The notes under the pieces: model-generated
What the model was told of the DNA's origin: nothing
Databases searched by the model: none
Seen by the model: only the letters and a program-made list of their open reading frames with translations
NCBI GenBank assembly: GCA_902598305.1
Contig: CACKBL010000004.1
Location: 62,001 to 126,000 of the forward strand
DNA length: 64,000 nucleotides
DNA from: an uncultured Bacteroidota bacterium
GTDB taxonomy: Bacteria; Bacteroidota; Bacteroidia; Flavobacteriales; Flavobacteriaceae
Direction: 5' to 3'
Position numbers and translations under genes: made by a program
Shown here: positions 9,234 to 16,955 of the stretch, piece after piece
Layout: every line of letters starts with the position of its first letter
Position numbering within the stretch: the stretch's first letter is position 1

Positions 9234-9569
9234 ATGATAAAGTCGGCAACAAGTTTTTTTCTAATTTCACTTTTACTATTGCCTGGTTTAGCTCAAGCTA
9301 TTCACATCTTAGATGAACATGCTGATGAATATTTTTGCTCTGAGAAAAAAACACACTTTCACAAAGAAGATAATAATTGTATACTAGAATATACATTCAC
9401 CAATCCATTTATCGACTTTAATAAAAAATCAATTTTTCAAGTCAAGTATGAAAAGACTCTGAAAAATATAACTTATAAGGATCAGTTTTTATTAGATAAA
9501 CTTATTACAGGAAAAAAGTTGAGAGCACCACCTTACCCTCTATTTTCTCTCGATAATCAACCCCTTTAG
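9234..9569 (+). CDS. small exported His/Cys-rich protein, first gene of the ZnuD-like receptor operon
   Basis: The 111-residue protein has a signal peptide ending near AQA (residue 22). It then has a potential metal-binding set H24-x4-H29-x5-C35-x5-H41-x-H43-x5-C49, followed by an NPF motif and LRAPP near the C-terminus. The gene at 13837-14151 encodes a paralogue with exactly the same spacing. The frame extends upstream to 9069, but the ATG at 9234 follows a good promoter and begins a proper signal peptide. It lies 28 bases before a lipoprotein gene and upstream of a ZnuD-like TonB receptor. I know no characterised homologue; a periplasmic metal-binding role is an inference. Confidence 0.7.
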   Translation: MIKSATSFFLISLLLLPGLAQAIHILDEHADEYFCSEKKTHFHKEDNNCILEYTFTNPFIDFNKKSIFQVKYEKTLKNITYKDQFLLDKLITGKKLRAPPYPLFSLDNQPL

Positions 9570-9597
9570 TAAATAATAACAACAAAAATTTAATAAA

Positions 9598-10161
9598 ATG
9601 ATAAATAAACTTAAAACTGCATATTCTAACTATGCACTAAAAATATTTTTTACACTACTTGCTTCATCTGTAATTTATAGCTGTAGCAATGATGATGATC
9701 CAGAAGATATACATGAACACGAAAATATAACTAGAGTAAGTATAGTTTTCGAAGAAGGCTCTAATAGTGAGACAGTTACTTGGGATGATGGTTCAACACC
9801 ACCATCTATAACACTAGATGTAGATAAAGTGTATACTGCCAGTATTTATTTTTATGACGCTTCTAATCCTAACGACATTGAGGATATAACTCCTGAGATA
9901 CGAGAGGAAGTTAATGAGCACTACATATTATATGAGAAAGCTGGAGTGTCAAATTTGACCATCACTTCTTCCGCTTCAGATATATCTGGTTCAGATGGAA
10001 TTCCTATTAATATGGTTACCGATTGGTCAACAGGTGGAGCAGAGTCTGGCAATGTTGTTGTTCATCTTATTCACGAACCTACAAATAAAAATGGTACAAC
10101 TAGAGCTTCATTTGGTGGAGCCAACGATGTTGAAATTAACTTTCCTGTCACAATTCAGTAG
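9598..10161 (+). CDS. exported lipoprotein partner of the ZnuD-like receptor
   Basis: The 187-residue protein has a lipoprotein signal with SVIYSC (lipidated Cys about residue 29), followed by an acidic/His tether (NDDDPEDIHEHEN). It then has a beta-rich domain resembling proteins sometimes annotated in flavobacteria as type 1 periplasmic binding fold superfamily, with the ending block NVVVHLIHEP and VEINFPVTIQ. Homologues are usually next to TonB receptors, as here. It is probably anchored in the outer membrane and may hand substrate to the receptor encoded 81 bases downstream. No catalytic motif is seen. Confidence 0.65.
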   Translation: MINKLKTAYSNYALKIFFTLLASSVIYSCSNDDDPEDIHEHENITRVSIVFEEGSNSETVTWDDGSTPPSITLDVDKVYTASIYFYDASNPNDIEDITPEIREEVNEHYILYEKAGVSNLTITSSASDISGSDGIPINMVTDWSTGGAESGNVVVHLIHEPTNKNGTTRASFGGANDVEINFPVTIQ

Positions 10162-10242
10162 ATTGAAAGTATAGAAGCATCAATTTGTATTGAAATTTAA
10201 AAACTGATCCTTTTTAATTTTCATAATAATAAAAAAGTCTCA

Positions 10243-12642
10243 ATGAGGTATTTGTATATAATATTTTCATTGTTAGTGATTGATCAACTGTATGCGCAGG
10301 ATTGTAACTACTCTTTCTTTGGAGAGGTGATTGATCTTCACTTAAATGAGGGTCTTTCTGGCGCGAAGGTCACTATTGACAACAATTCTTTTGTGGTTTC
10401 AAACCTAAAAGGAGAATTTTCAATTGAAGGTATTTGCGAAGGAGAACACGAGCTAACAATAAGTCATCCCAACTGCAAAGTAATTACTGTAAATATTGAT
10501 ATTCCACGCATAGTGGCAAAAAAAATTTATTTAGAACACCATATTACAGAACTTGAAGAAATTATAGTCTCTACCAATTCAAATAAAAAGGAAAGCATTA
10601 CTTCTATAGAAGATGTCATTGATAGAGAAAAAATACTTGACTTCAAATCAAAAAATTTTGGTGATGTATTGGAACAATTGTCTGGCGTTTCTTCATTTAA
10701 AATGGGTAATAATATTGTAAAACCAGTATTGCATGGATTAACTGGGAGCAGAGTAGGGATAATAAATAATGGTATACGACTTCAAGATAATGAATGGGGT
10801 GCCGACCATGCGCCAAGTATTGACCTGTCGAATATTGATGCAATTCAGTTGATAAAGGGAGTAGGAACCCTTAGATATGCTGGTGACGCAGTTGCTGGTT
10901 TGATTAAGACCAAATCAAGTAGGAGTCTAGTAATCGATTCCTTATACGGTTATGGGAGTATTGGGTATACAGATAATGGGAAAGCAAATTATTTGATATC
11001 AAAAATAAAAAAGTCATCCTCAAATGGAAATAATTTGGAAGCAACAGTTTCTTTAAAGTCCAATGGGGATTATGAATCTCCTAATTATTTTCTTTCAAAT
11101 ACTTCTGCGAAAAAGATAGCCACATCGGTTTCTTTCTCTAAAAATAAAATCACTAAAGAGTGGGGAGCTAGGTATACTTTTTTTAGAAATGATATAGGAA
11201 TACTAAAATCAGCCCATGTTGGTACTTTAGGCGACTTAGCTAGAGCTATAAATTCCCAGGATCCGTTAGTTATTAATACTTATTCAAGAGAGATTGATAA
11301 TCCAAAACAAGAAAATATTCACCATAATTTTTCATTTTTTTATAAAAGCAGAACAACTAAAAACCTAAAATGGGATTTCCAATATTCGTATCAGTCTAAT
11401 AACAGAAAAGAATATGATTTGAGAAGAGGAGAATTTCGTGACGTAGAGGCCCTTAATATTTTACTTCAAACTCATGATTTGCTTTTCGATACATTTTATT
11501 CAAAAAATAAAGATTTTGTTTTAAAAAGTGGTTTATCACTTCAATTCCAAGATAATTATTCTAATCCAAGAACTGGAATCAAAAGACTCATACCCGACCA
11601 TAACAGATCAAAGTTTGGGGTTTATGGAATAACCGAATACAACTACTCGAATGATTTTAAAATAGAATTCGGTACAAGATTCGACTTCGATAAAATTGAT
11701 GCAAAAAAGTATTATAGAATTTCCGATTGGGAAGATAGCAATTATAATGAAGACTTTTCATCTACTATCATAGAGGAAACCTCTACATTAAAATACTTAA
11801 CACGTCAAATTCGAAACTTTTCAAATTTTTCGTCAACTTTTGGGGCAAAAAAGATTTTAAAAAATGGACTCAGTACGACAATTAACTTATCGTATTCAAC
11901 AAGGTCACCCAACGCATCTGAATTATTTAGTGATGGTCTTCATCACTCACTAGCCACAATTGAGTTGGGAGATCTAAGGATGAAACAAGAAAAAGGATTG
12001 AAACTTTTATTATCTCTTGAAAAAAGCAATGACAGATTAAATTATTCTTTAACATTATATAACTCAAAAATTAAAAACTTTATAATACTTCAACCCACAG
12101 TAGACGGATTTGATCTTACTCGAAGGGGAGCATTTTTAAAAAGAAAATATAGAGGAATACCAATTGTCCACATGAGAGGTTTTGATTTTGATTTTGGAGT
12201 AAACTTTTCACCAACAATTGTATTTAAAACTTCATCTTCTTTTTTAGAAGCATTTGAGGATGATGGTACCCCACTTGTAGATATGCCACCCTTTAACTTA
12301 AGAAACCAATTAGACTTTACTGTGTTTAAAAGCAACCCGTTGCTTATTCGACTTAGTAGCGAATTTGTAGCCCAACAAAATAATTTCCCTTATCAAAATT
12401 TTATGTATAATTTCATTGAAGAAGGAGTAATACTTCAAAAAGAGGTTGATATAAGTTCTCCTCCATCTAGTTATAACCTTTTAAATTTTGAATTGAAGAA
12501 GAATTTTTTTGGTAATCTAGATTTTAGAATTTACGTTGAAAATGTTTTTAACATCAACTACAGAAATTATTTGAATAGACTAAGATTTTTTGCGTCTGAA
12601 GTAGGTAGAATCTCTGGAATTGAGTTAAATTATACTTTTTAA
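10243..12642 (+). CDS. TonB-dependent receptor, ZnuD-like (putative zinc/metal importer)
   Basis: The 799-residue protein has a signal peptide ending at YAQ (residue 19), a CarboxypepD_reg-like domain (about 24-105), a plug (about 115-230) and a barrel ending in ELNYTF. The plug block KPVLHGLTGSRVGIINNGIR followed by WGADHAP (residues 160-191) resembles the ZnuD/HumA group of zinc and haem receptors. In that group the equivalent region carries the conserved DHA motif. The gene follows a His/Cys-rich secreted protein and a His-containing lipoprotein in the same direction. Zinc is the likeliest substrate by family; other metals or chelates remain possible. Confidence 0.78.
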   Translation: MRYLYIIFSLLVIDQLYAQDCNYSFFGEVIDLHLNEGLSGAKVTIDNNSFVVSNLKGEFSIEGICEGEHELTISHPNCKVITVNIDIPRIVAKKIYLEHHITELEEIIVSTNSNKKESITSIEDVIDREKILDFKSKNFGDVLEQLSGVSSFKMGNNIVKPVLHGLTGSRVGIINNGIRLQDNEWGADHAPSIDLSNIDAIQLIKGVGTLRYAGDAVAGLIKTKSSRSLVIDSLYGYGSIGYTDNGKANYLISKIKKSSSNGNNLEATVSLKSNGDYESPNYFLSNTSAKKIATSVSFSKNKITKEWGARYTFFRNDIGILKSAHVGTLGDLARAINSQDPLVINTYSREIDNPKQENIHHNFSFFYKSRTTKNLKWDFQYSYQSNNRKEYDLRRGEFRDVEALNILLQTHDLLFDTFYSKNKDFVLKSGLSLQFQDNYSNPRTGIKRLIPDHNRSKFGVYGITEYNYSNDFKIEFGTRFDFDKIDAKKYYRISDWEDSNYNEDFSSTIIEETSTLKYLTRQIRNFSNFSSTFGAKKILKNGLSTTINLSYSTRSPNASELFSDGLHHSLATIELGDLRMKQEKGLKLLLSLEKSNDRLNYSLTLYNSKIKNFIILQPTVDGFDLTRRGAFLKRKYRGIPIVHMRGFDFDFGVNFSPTIVFKTSSSFLEAFEDDGTPLVDMPPFNLRNQLDFTVFKSNPLLIRLSSEFVAQQNNFPYQNFMYNFIEEGVILQKEVDISSPPSSYNLLNFELKKNFFGNLDFRIYVENVFNINYRNYLNRLRFFASEVGRISGIELNYTF

Positions 12643-12644
12643 AT

Positions 12645-12809
12645 ATGTCAATTTATCTTTATTTAGCAATTACAGTTTTACTGGGGGCATGTGGATCTTA
12701 TATAGCAGAAAAAAGAGGGAGAAGTCAAGCAGAGGGTTTTATATTGGGTTTTTTGTTTGGGATAATAGGACTTATAATTGAAGCTTTTTTGCCCAAAAAG
12801 AACAACTAA
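12645..12809 (+). CDS. 54-residue small membrane protein
   Basis: An ATG two bases after the receptor stop opens a 54-residue frame. It encodes an N-terminal hydrophobic segment (LAITVLLGA), a basic loop (AEKRGRSQAEG) and a second hydrophobic glycine-rich segment (FILGFLFGIIGLIIEAFLP) ending in KKNN. The two-helix hairpin with GRS-GF-LG spacing resembles small membrane proteins common in many bacteria. Immediate coupling to the receptor gene and clean membrane topology support it as real. Its stop overlaps the end of the convergent PepSY gene by 4 bases. Function unknown. Confidence 0.6.
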   Translation: MSIYLYLAITVLLGACGSYIAEKRGRSQAEGFILGFLFGIIGLIIEAFLPKKNN

Positions 12810-13507
12810 TTTTTTTTAAAAAGTCTCATTAGCTTTGGTGTAGTTACTATAGCCAAAGTAAAGCCGCTTATAACAGTTATCAAACCTAACAATGAAAATG
12901 CTCTTAAAGTTATGGTGTTAAAATTGTCTCTTCCTTCGTAGTCCATTGTGTGTGTCATCCATAAAAAATCAAACCATCTCCAGCTCCTATGTCTTACAGA
13001 CTGAAATTTGGCATCCAATATTGATACATAAGCTTTTAAATTATCTTCGGAATGATAGGATATAACGTATGCAGGGAGAAGTTTTTTTCTGTACTCATGA
13101 TGTTTACCTACTTCGGTAATTTTTTGTATTGATTTAACATCTAGACCTTTTTTCATGTGTTTATTTGCAATATACAGTGCCTCATCTTTGGTTAGCTCAT
13201 TTTTTTTTACCCCAGTTCTTGCACTGAAAAGCAGTTTCCCATTTACCAGATAAAAAGGTTTTTTATTAATATCTCTTATTTCAATACTTCTAATCGGGTC
13301 TGAAAAATTAATTAGAGATGGACTAATTAAATTATCGAAAGCTAACGGTTTCATCTCTAGATTTTTATAATGGTCACCATGAATTTCATCTAGATTGGTC
13401 CAGCTAAAATACAAACCACTGATTGTCCAAAATAAAAATTGAATACCTAAAAAAATACCCAAATACCTATGGGCTTTTCTAATTTTTAACGATAATTTTC
13501 TATTCAT
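12806..13507 (-). CDS. PepSY-associated transmembrane protein
   Basis: The 233-residue protein has a first membrane helix at about 12-35 (RKAHRYLGIFLGIQFLFWTISGLYFSW), a periplasmic PepSY-like region and a C-terminal membrane helix (AFSLLGLITVISGFTLAIV) preceded by WMTHTMDYEGR. The His-rich edges of the helices (KAHRYLG, THTMD) are typical of PepSY_TM proteins. Those often accompany iron or other metal uptake receptors and may act as membrane reductases. It lies tail to tail with the ZnuD-like receptor set. It is shorter than the usual PepSY_TM proteins (about 370 or more residues), having two helices instead of four. Confidence 0.75.
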   Translation of the reverse strand: MNRKLSLKIRKAHRYLGIFLGIQFLFWTISGLYFSWTNLDEIHGDHYKNLEMKPLAFDNLISPSLINFSDPIRSIEIRDINKKPFYLVNGKLLFSARTGVKKNELTKDEALYIANKHMKKGLDVKSIQKITEVGKHHEYRKKLLPAYVISYHSEDNLKAYVSILDAKFQSVRHRSWRWFDFLWMTHTMDYEGRDNFNTITLRAFSLLGLITVISGFTLAIVTTPKLMRLFKKN

Positions 13508-13608
13508 TATTATGGCAGAAATAATTAAACTAAATTGGCCTACACTAATAACATTATAAAATTAATTTATTTTTTAAAATCAAAGTATATAATACATTTA
13601 TAATTAAA

Positions 13609-13637
13609 AAAACCCTCAATTAAAGATTGAGGGTTTT
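13609..13637 (-). terminator. Rho-independent terminator
   Basis: An inverted repeat with 12-base arms (AAAACCCTCAAT and ATTGAGGGTTTT) encloses a TAAAG loop. On the minus strand it is followed by a run of eight T. It ends the transcript of the small His/Asp lipoprotein before the PepSY gene, so the two are probably separate transcription units. Confidence 0.85.
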
Positions 13638-13659
13638 ATAATTGAATCAGATTTTCAAA

Positions 13660-13797
13660 TTAAATTAGATTTGAATCATCAATCAATACAATGCTACCAT
13701 GATCATGACCATCATGATCATCATGATCATCATCTTTGTTACACGCTGACATTGCTATGAACATTGATAAAAACAGTAATGATATAATTTTTTTCAT
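13660..13797 (-). CDS. 45-residue His/Asp-rich lipoprotein
   Basis: An ATG at 13797 opens a 45-residue frame. It has a lipoprotein signal peptide ending in AMSAC (Cys 19), then a tether KDDDHDDHDGHDHG and a short tail SIVLIDDSNLI. The tether could bind several metal ions. It resembles the start of the lipoprotein at 9598 (CSNDDDPEDIHEHEN) but lacks the following folded domain. It lies 39 bases downstream of the second small His/Cys protein and is closed by a terminator at 13609-13637, which supports expression. Function is not known; a metal-buffering surface peptide is an inference. Confidence 0.6.
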   Translation of the reverse strand: MKKIISLLFLSMFIAMSACNKDDDHDDHDGHDHGSIVLIDDSNLI

Positions 13798-13836
13798 TTT
13801 TATAAATTTTAAATTTTAATAATTTTTTTGTTCTAT

Positions 13837-14151
13837 TTATGATATTTTTATAGTAGGTGGAGCTCTTAAATACTTACCATTAAACAATCTATGAAAAATA
13901 TTTTGTTGATAGTTTACATTTTTTTTAAAATATGTAAAAATAGGTATGAGAAAATATGACAAGCTATAAAAACTGGTAAAAGGATTCTTGAAAACAAAAT
14001 TTAAAATGCAAGACTGTTCATACTTATGGATGTGCGTTCTATTACTTGTACAGTAATTATCATAATTATGTTCATTTGCAAGATGGGTTACCTGAATAAT
14101 TGTTGGGAAAGAGAAAGATATTAATAAAAAAATTGAAATGAAGCTCTTCAA
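13837..14151 (-). CDS. small exported His/Cys-rich protein, paralogue of the one at 9234
   Basis: The 104-residue protein has a TTG start (no in-frame ATG, and a stop lies just upstream). After a signal peptide it has H23-x4-H28-x5-C34-x5-H40-x-H42-x5-C48, then NPF at 56-58 and LRAPP at 95-99. All six potential ligands and both motifs are at the same spacing as in the protein at 9234-9569, although much of the rest differs. It sits between the HMA-MauE gene and the His/Asp lipoprotein. A periplasmic metal chaperone or sensor is a reasonable guess; no described family is recognised. Confidence 0.7.
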   Translation of the reverse strand: MKSFISIFLLISFSFPTIIQVTHLANEHNYDNYCTSNRTHIHKYEQSCILNFVFKNPFTSFYSLSYFLIPIFTYFKKNVNYQQNIFHRLFNGKYLRAPPTIKIS

Positions 14152-14226
14152 ATTTTACTTTTCATTTAAATTAGTTAAAAAAAACCTATTTATCAATCTA
14201 GAGTTTAGATTTTTAAAAATGATTTT

Positions 14227-14970
14227 CTAGGTATAATTTAAAATCATAAAAATGGACATGGATAACATGATTATATTTTCTATTAGAGTTGCTTCTGTCA
14301 TGGGTAGTTTCAAATGTGTCCCTAAACAAGCGCATTGAATAGTTTTTTTAGACAAGAGGGTTTTGGTTACACCTACTGTTGTTACTATAAGAATAATTAA
14401 AGAAATAACCAAAGCAGCAATTATTTTTATTCTCATTAAAAACATTACACCTAAAGCTGTTTCAATAAAAGGATATAAAAATCCATAAATTGGAATAACT
14501 TTTGCTAAAGGGTCATACATCATAAATGAAACAGGGAATCCCTTTAAATCTAACATTTTGAAAAAACTAAAGATTATGAAAAAAAGTCCCATAAAATCCA
14601 ACATGAAATTATTCCAATTCCAATCCCTAAAATTTAATAAAATTGATGCGCTAGTGATATAAAAAAGGATTAAAAAAAGAGGTTTTAGTTGTTCTAGTTT
14701 AGATTTTTTATTTGGTGAATCAGATTTAATTTCACTAAGCCTATCCGAGGAAGAAATTTCTTTATTGATTAAATATTTTTTAGGTATTGAATTTTGTAAT
14801 GATTTTAAATCAATGTCCTTATTTAAAATCAAGGTTAATTCACCTAGTCTAATATCAGCATTAGAGCTTTTAACTTGATCTAAAAGATTCAAACTATTTT
14901 CAACTGATGCTTTACAACTGCTACAAGTCATCCCTGAAATTTTGTATTTTCTGTTAATTTTGTTCACCAT
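14227..14970 (-). CDS. HMA domain fused to a MauE/DoxX-like membrane protein
   Basis: The 247-residue protein begins with a heavy-metal-associated domain (about 6-70) carrying GMTCSSC. A linker follows, then a four-helix membrane domain of the MauE type (about 95-247) with MMYDPLAKVIPIYGFLYPFIE and QCACLGTHLKLPMT. The HMA domain binds Cu(I), Zn(II) or a similar soft metal through its CxxC. The paired cysteines CAC in the membrane part may also bind metal or take part in thiol exchange. The 5' end overlaps the ABA4-like gene by 17 bases. It is probably transcribed with the two small His-rich genes downstream. Confidence 0.8.
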   Translation of the reverse strand: MVNKINRKYKISGMTCSSCKASVENSLNLLDQVKSSNADIRLGELTLILNKDIDLKSLQNSIPKKYLINKEISSSDRLSEIKSDSPNKKSKLEQLKPLFLILFYITSASILLNFRDWNWNNFMLDFMGLFFIIFSFFKMLDLKGFPVSFMMYDPLAKVIPIYGFLYPFIETALGVMFLMRIKIIAALVISLIILIVTTVGVTKTLLSKKTIQCACLGTHLKLPMTEATLIENIIMLSMSIFMILNYT

Positions 14971-15403
14971 TTTTTATAGTAACCCGTTTGTAAAATACTC
15001 TAAATATTAAAAAAAGGAGCAGCCCAAATGGACCTGCAAAAAGAGTAAAAACTAAAGGAATAATAAAAATAATATATGGAATCCCTTTTTTAATTGAATG
15101 ATTAACTATCCAGCATCCAACAAAATAGTCAAATACTAAATAATGAATCCATCCTGCTGCAGCTGACTCCTCTGTTGAGCTTTTAAACAAATCAAGTATT
15201 CCACCAAGGGATGAAAAGTCTGCAGAAAAGAGGCCCTTTGTTTGAAATAAAAAATAAATATAGAAGGCACACAAAATAAAGGGGAGGTAAAGCCCATCTA
15301 TTAATTTTTTGGTAAATCTCGAATAAGGGAATATAAACAATGGTATCCAGCCAAACAACACAACTAAATTGAGAACATTAAAAACATTTTCAGTGGAAAT
15401 CAT
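14954..15403 (-). CDS. ABA4-like (DUF4281) membrane protein
   Basis: The 149-residue protein has four predicted membrane helices. The motif AAAGWIHYLVFDYFVGCWI (about 82-100) and the helix with GPFGLLLFLIF are characteristic of ABA4-like proteins, named after the plant protein needed for neoxanthin formation. The bacterial role is not established. It overlaps the HMA-MauE gene by 17 bases, so the two are co-expressed. A -7 motif TAATTTTG (15408-15415, minus strand) lies 4 bases before the ATG, which would give a nearly leaderless message if used. Confidence 0.75.
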   Translation of the reverse strand: MISTENVFNVLNLVVLFGWIPLFIFPYSRFTKKLIDGLYLPFILCAFYIYFLFQTKGLFSADFSSLGGILDLFKSSTEESAAAGWIHYLVFDYFVGCWIVNHSIKKGIPYIIFIIPLVFTLFAGPFGLLLFLIFRVFYKRVTIKNGEQN

Positions 15404-15430
15404 TTTACAAAATTAGAATATTTAAAAGAA

Positions 15431-15454
15431 AAAGCAGGTCCATCGACCTGCTTT
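15431..15454 (-). terminator. Rho-independent terminator after the 19-codon ORF
   Basis: Ten-base arms AAAGCAGGTC and GACCTGCTTT enclose a CATC loop. On the minus strand the hairpin is followed by TTTTTCTTTT. It lies 22 bases past the stop of the 19-codon ORF and about 28 bases before the ABA4-like gene. It either ends a short separate RNA or attenuates transcription into the metal operon. Confidence 0.85.
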
Positions 15455-15476
15455 GTAATCATTGTAAGAAGGAATG

Positions 15477-15536
15477 CTAAATAACTAAAAAAGCGTCATC
15501 TAGTCCATTCCAACTTGAATATTTTGTATTAGACAT
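15477..15536 (-). CDS. 19-codon ORF with a near-consensus Shine-Dalgarno sequence
   Basis: The ATG at 15536 opens the peptide MSNTKYSSWNGLDDAFLVI and ends at TAG. Upstream, AAAGGAGGTG at 15541-15550 pairs over ten bases with the usual bacterial 16S anti-SD, with six bases between GGAGG and the ATG. No other gene in the window has such a site. A -7 promoter motif lies at 15596-15603 and a terminator at 15431-15454, giving a predicted RNA of about 160 bases. The peptide has no cysteine or signal sequence and matches nothing I know. It could be a leader peptide, a regulatory decoy or a secreted or cytoplasmic micropeptide. Confidence 0.55.
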   Translation of the reverse strand: MSNTKYSSWNGLDDAFLVI

Positions 15537-15540
15537 ATGA

Positions 15541-15550
15541 CACCTCCTTT
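15541..15550 (-). promoter_or_regulatory. strong Shine-Dalgarno sequence
   Basis: The minus strand reads AAAGGAGGTG, a ten-base complement of the conserved 16S rRNA 3' end. Flavobacterial ribosomes normally hide the anti-SD behind bS21, bS18 and bS6 (established for Flavobacterium johnsoniae), so strong SD sites are rare and often regulatory in this group. Confidence 0.75.
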
Positions 15551-15567
15551 ATGATTAGATTAATAAT

Positions 15568-15603
15568 AGCTGTTGTCCAGCTCGACTATATAAACCAAAA
15601 TTA
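15568..15603 (-). promoter_or_regulatory. promoter and leader hairpin of the 19-codon ORF
   Basis: TAATTTTG (15596-15603, minus strand) matches the -7 consensus TAnnTTTG, placing the transcription start near 15589. In the leader, AGCTG and CAGCT (15568-15582) form a small stem with a five-base loop about 17 bases before the SD. No good -33 TTG was found. Confidence 0.45.
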
Positions 15604-15647
15604 ATAAAAAACATTTTTTTTATTAAATAAAAAATTGTTAAAAAATC

Positions 15648-16916
15648 CTATTTAACAATTTTTTTAAGTGTGAGTCCTTGAACCAATATGGTGAATAAAA
15701 CGACTGCATAGGTAAGAAAAAGGATTAATGACTTCCCTTCTCCAATTGAATCGGGAAGATTTAGTGCAAGAGCAATACTAAGCCCACCTCTTAGTCCACC
15801 CCAACTAATTATAAGGGCAGTGTTTTTTTCAAACTTATATTTGATTGATAATAATTTAATTGCTGCGGAGACTCCAAACATCCTAGACAACACAACGACG
15901 GCAACCATGATTATTGAAATCAAAATAAAAGTAGATTGAAAGTCCTTGAAAATAGCTAATATCTCAAGGCCAATTAATATAAAAAGAATAGCATTCAGCG
16001 TCTCATCAAGTAAATGCCAAAATTTATAAACATAGTCTCCCATTGCTCTTTGAAGGCCGTCTTCATTCTTGTCAGTATCTATGTTTTGATTCAAAAATAG
16101 ACCCATAACTACAACTCCTAAAACAGCTGAGAAGTGGAAATAATGAGAAATAATTGGCAAAAGAAGTACAAGAGATAGTGTTACTAAAACTTCTAATTCT
16201 ATATGTTCATTTTCTATATATTTTAAAAGTTTAAGCCCAAGAAATCCCATTAAAGCGCCAAGAGCGACCCCTCCAACAACTTCGGTCAAAAATAGTCCTC
16301 CTACACTAGAAATAGTAACATTCTCTACACCATCAACTTTAATATTTAAAAGAGTTAAAAAAACCACAACACCAATACCATCGTTGAATAGTGATTCCCC
16401 TGCAATTCTAGTTTCAGTTATTGATGGGAGATTCATTTTTTTCACCATTGCTAAAACAGCAATAGGATCTGTAGGGGCAATTAATGCTCCGAAAAGAAGA
16501 CAATCCACGTAGCTTAAACCTAATGAATTAAGCCCCAAAAATTCCTGGGATACAAGCCAATGCAAACCCGTACCTACAGCAAAGGTCGAAAAGACTACCC
16601 CAAAACTTGCGAGCAAGAGTATGGTCCATTTGTCTTTTAGAAGCTCATGGACATTAACACTCATTGCCCCAGCAAACAGAAGAAAAGGTAGCATTACATT
16701 GACCAGTAACTCACTGAAATCAAACTCTTCTGTAATTTCAAGTACAGCATTAAAAATACTTGGAGAAATAAGACCAACAACAGTAATTAAAACAGATAGC
16801 GAAAGAGCAAGGACCATAAGTCCAATAGTTTGCGGTAATTTCAATAATCTAATATTAATTAAAGAGAAAACTGACGCTAAACAGAGCAAAATGGTAGATA
16901 ATTCTAGAACTCCCAA
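15648..16916 (-). CDS. CPA1-type Na+/H+ antiporter (NhaP-like)
   Basis: The 422-residue protein has about 12 hydrophobic helices. It carries GALIAPTDPIAV and AGESLFNDGIGVVVF, the ion-binding signatures of the cation:proton antiporter 1 family (the aspartates of TDP and ND). It exchanges Na+ or K+ for H+ across the inner membrane. No C-terminal regulatory domain is present. The start is a TTG; the N-terminus (LELSTILLCLASVFSLINIRLL) matches homologues well and no in-frame ATG precedes it. It is transcribed towards the 19-codon ORF region, with 111 bases between. Confidence 0.88.
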   Translation of the reverse strand: MGVLELSTILLCLASVFSLINIRLLKLPQTIGLMVLALSLSVLITVVGLISPSIFNAVLEITEEFDFSELLVNVMLPFLLFAGAMSVNVHELLKDKWTILLLASFGVVFSTFAVGTGLHWLVSQEFLGLNSLGLSYVDCLLFGALIAPTDPIAVLAMVKKMNLPSITETRIAGESLFNDGIGVVVFLTLLNIKVDGVENVTISSVGGLFLTEVVGGVALGALMGFLGLKLLKYIENEHIELEVLVTLSLVLLLPIISHYFHFSAVLGVVVMGLFLNQNIDTDKNEDGLQRAMGDYVYKFWHLLDETLNAILFILIGLEILAIFKDFQSTFILISIIMVAVVVLSRMFGVSAAIKLLSIKYKFEKNTALIISWGGLRGGLSIALALNLPDSIGEGKSLILFLTYAVVLFTILVQGLTLKKIVK

Positions 16917-16955
16917 AACATATATTTTAATAAATATACATAAATAAAAATTTCT

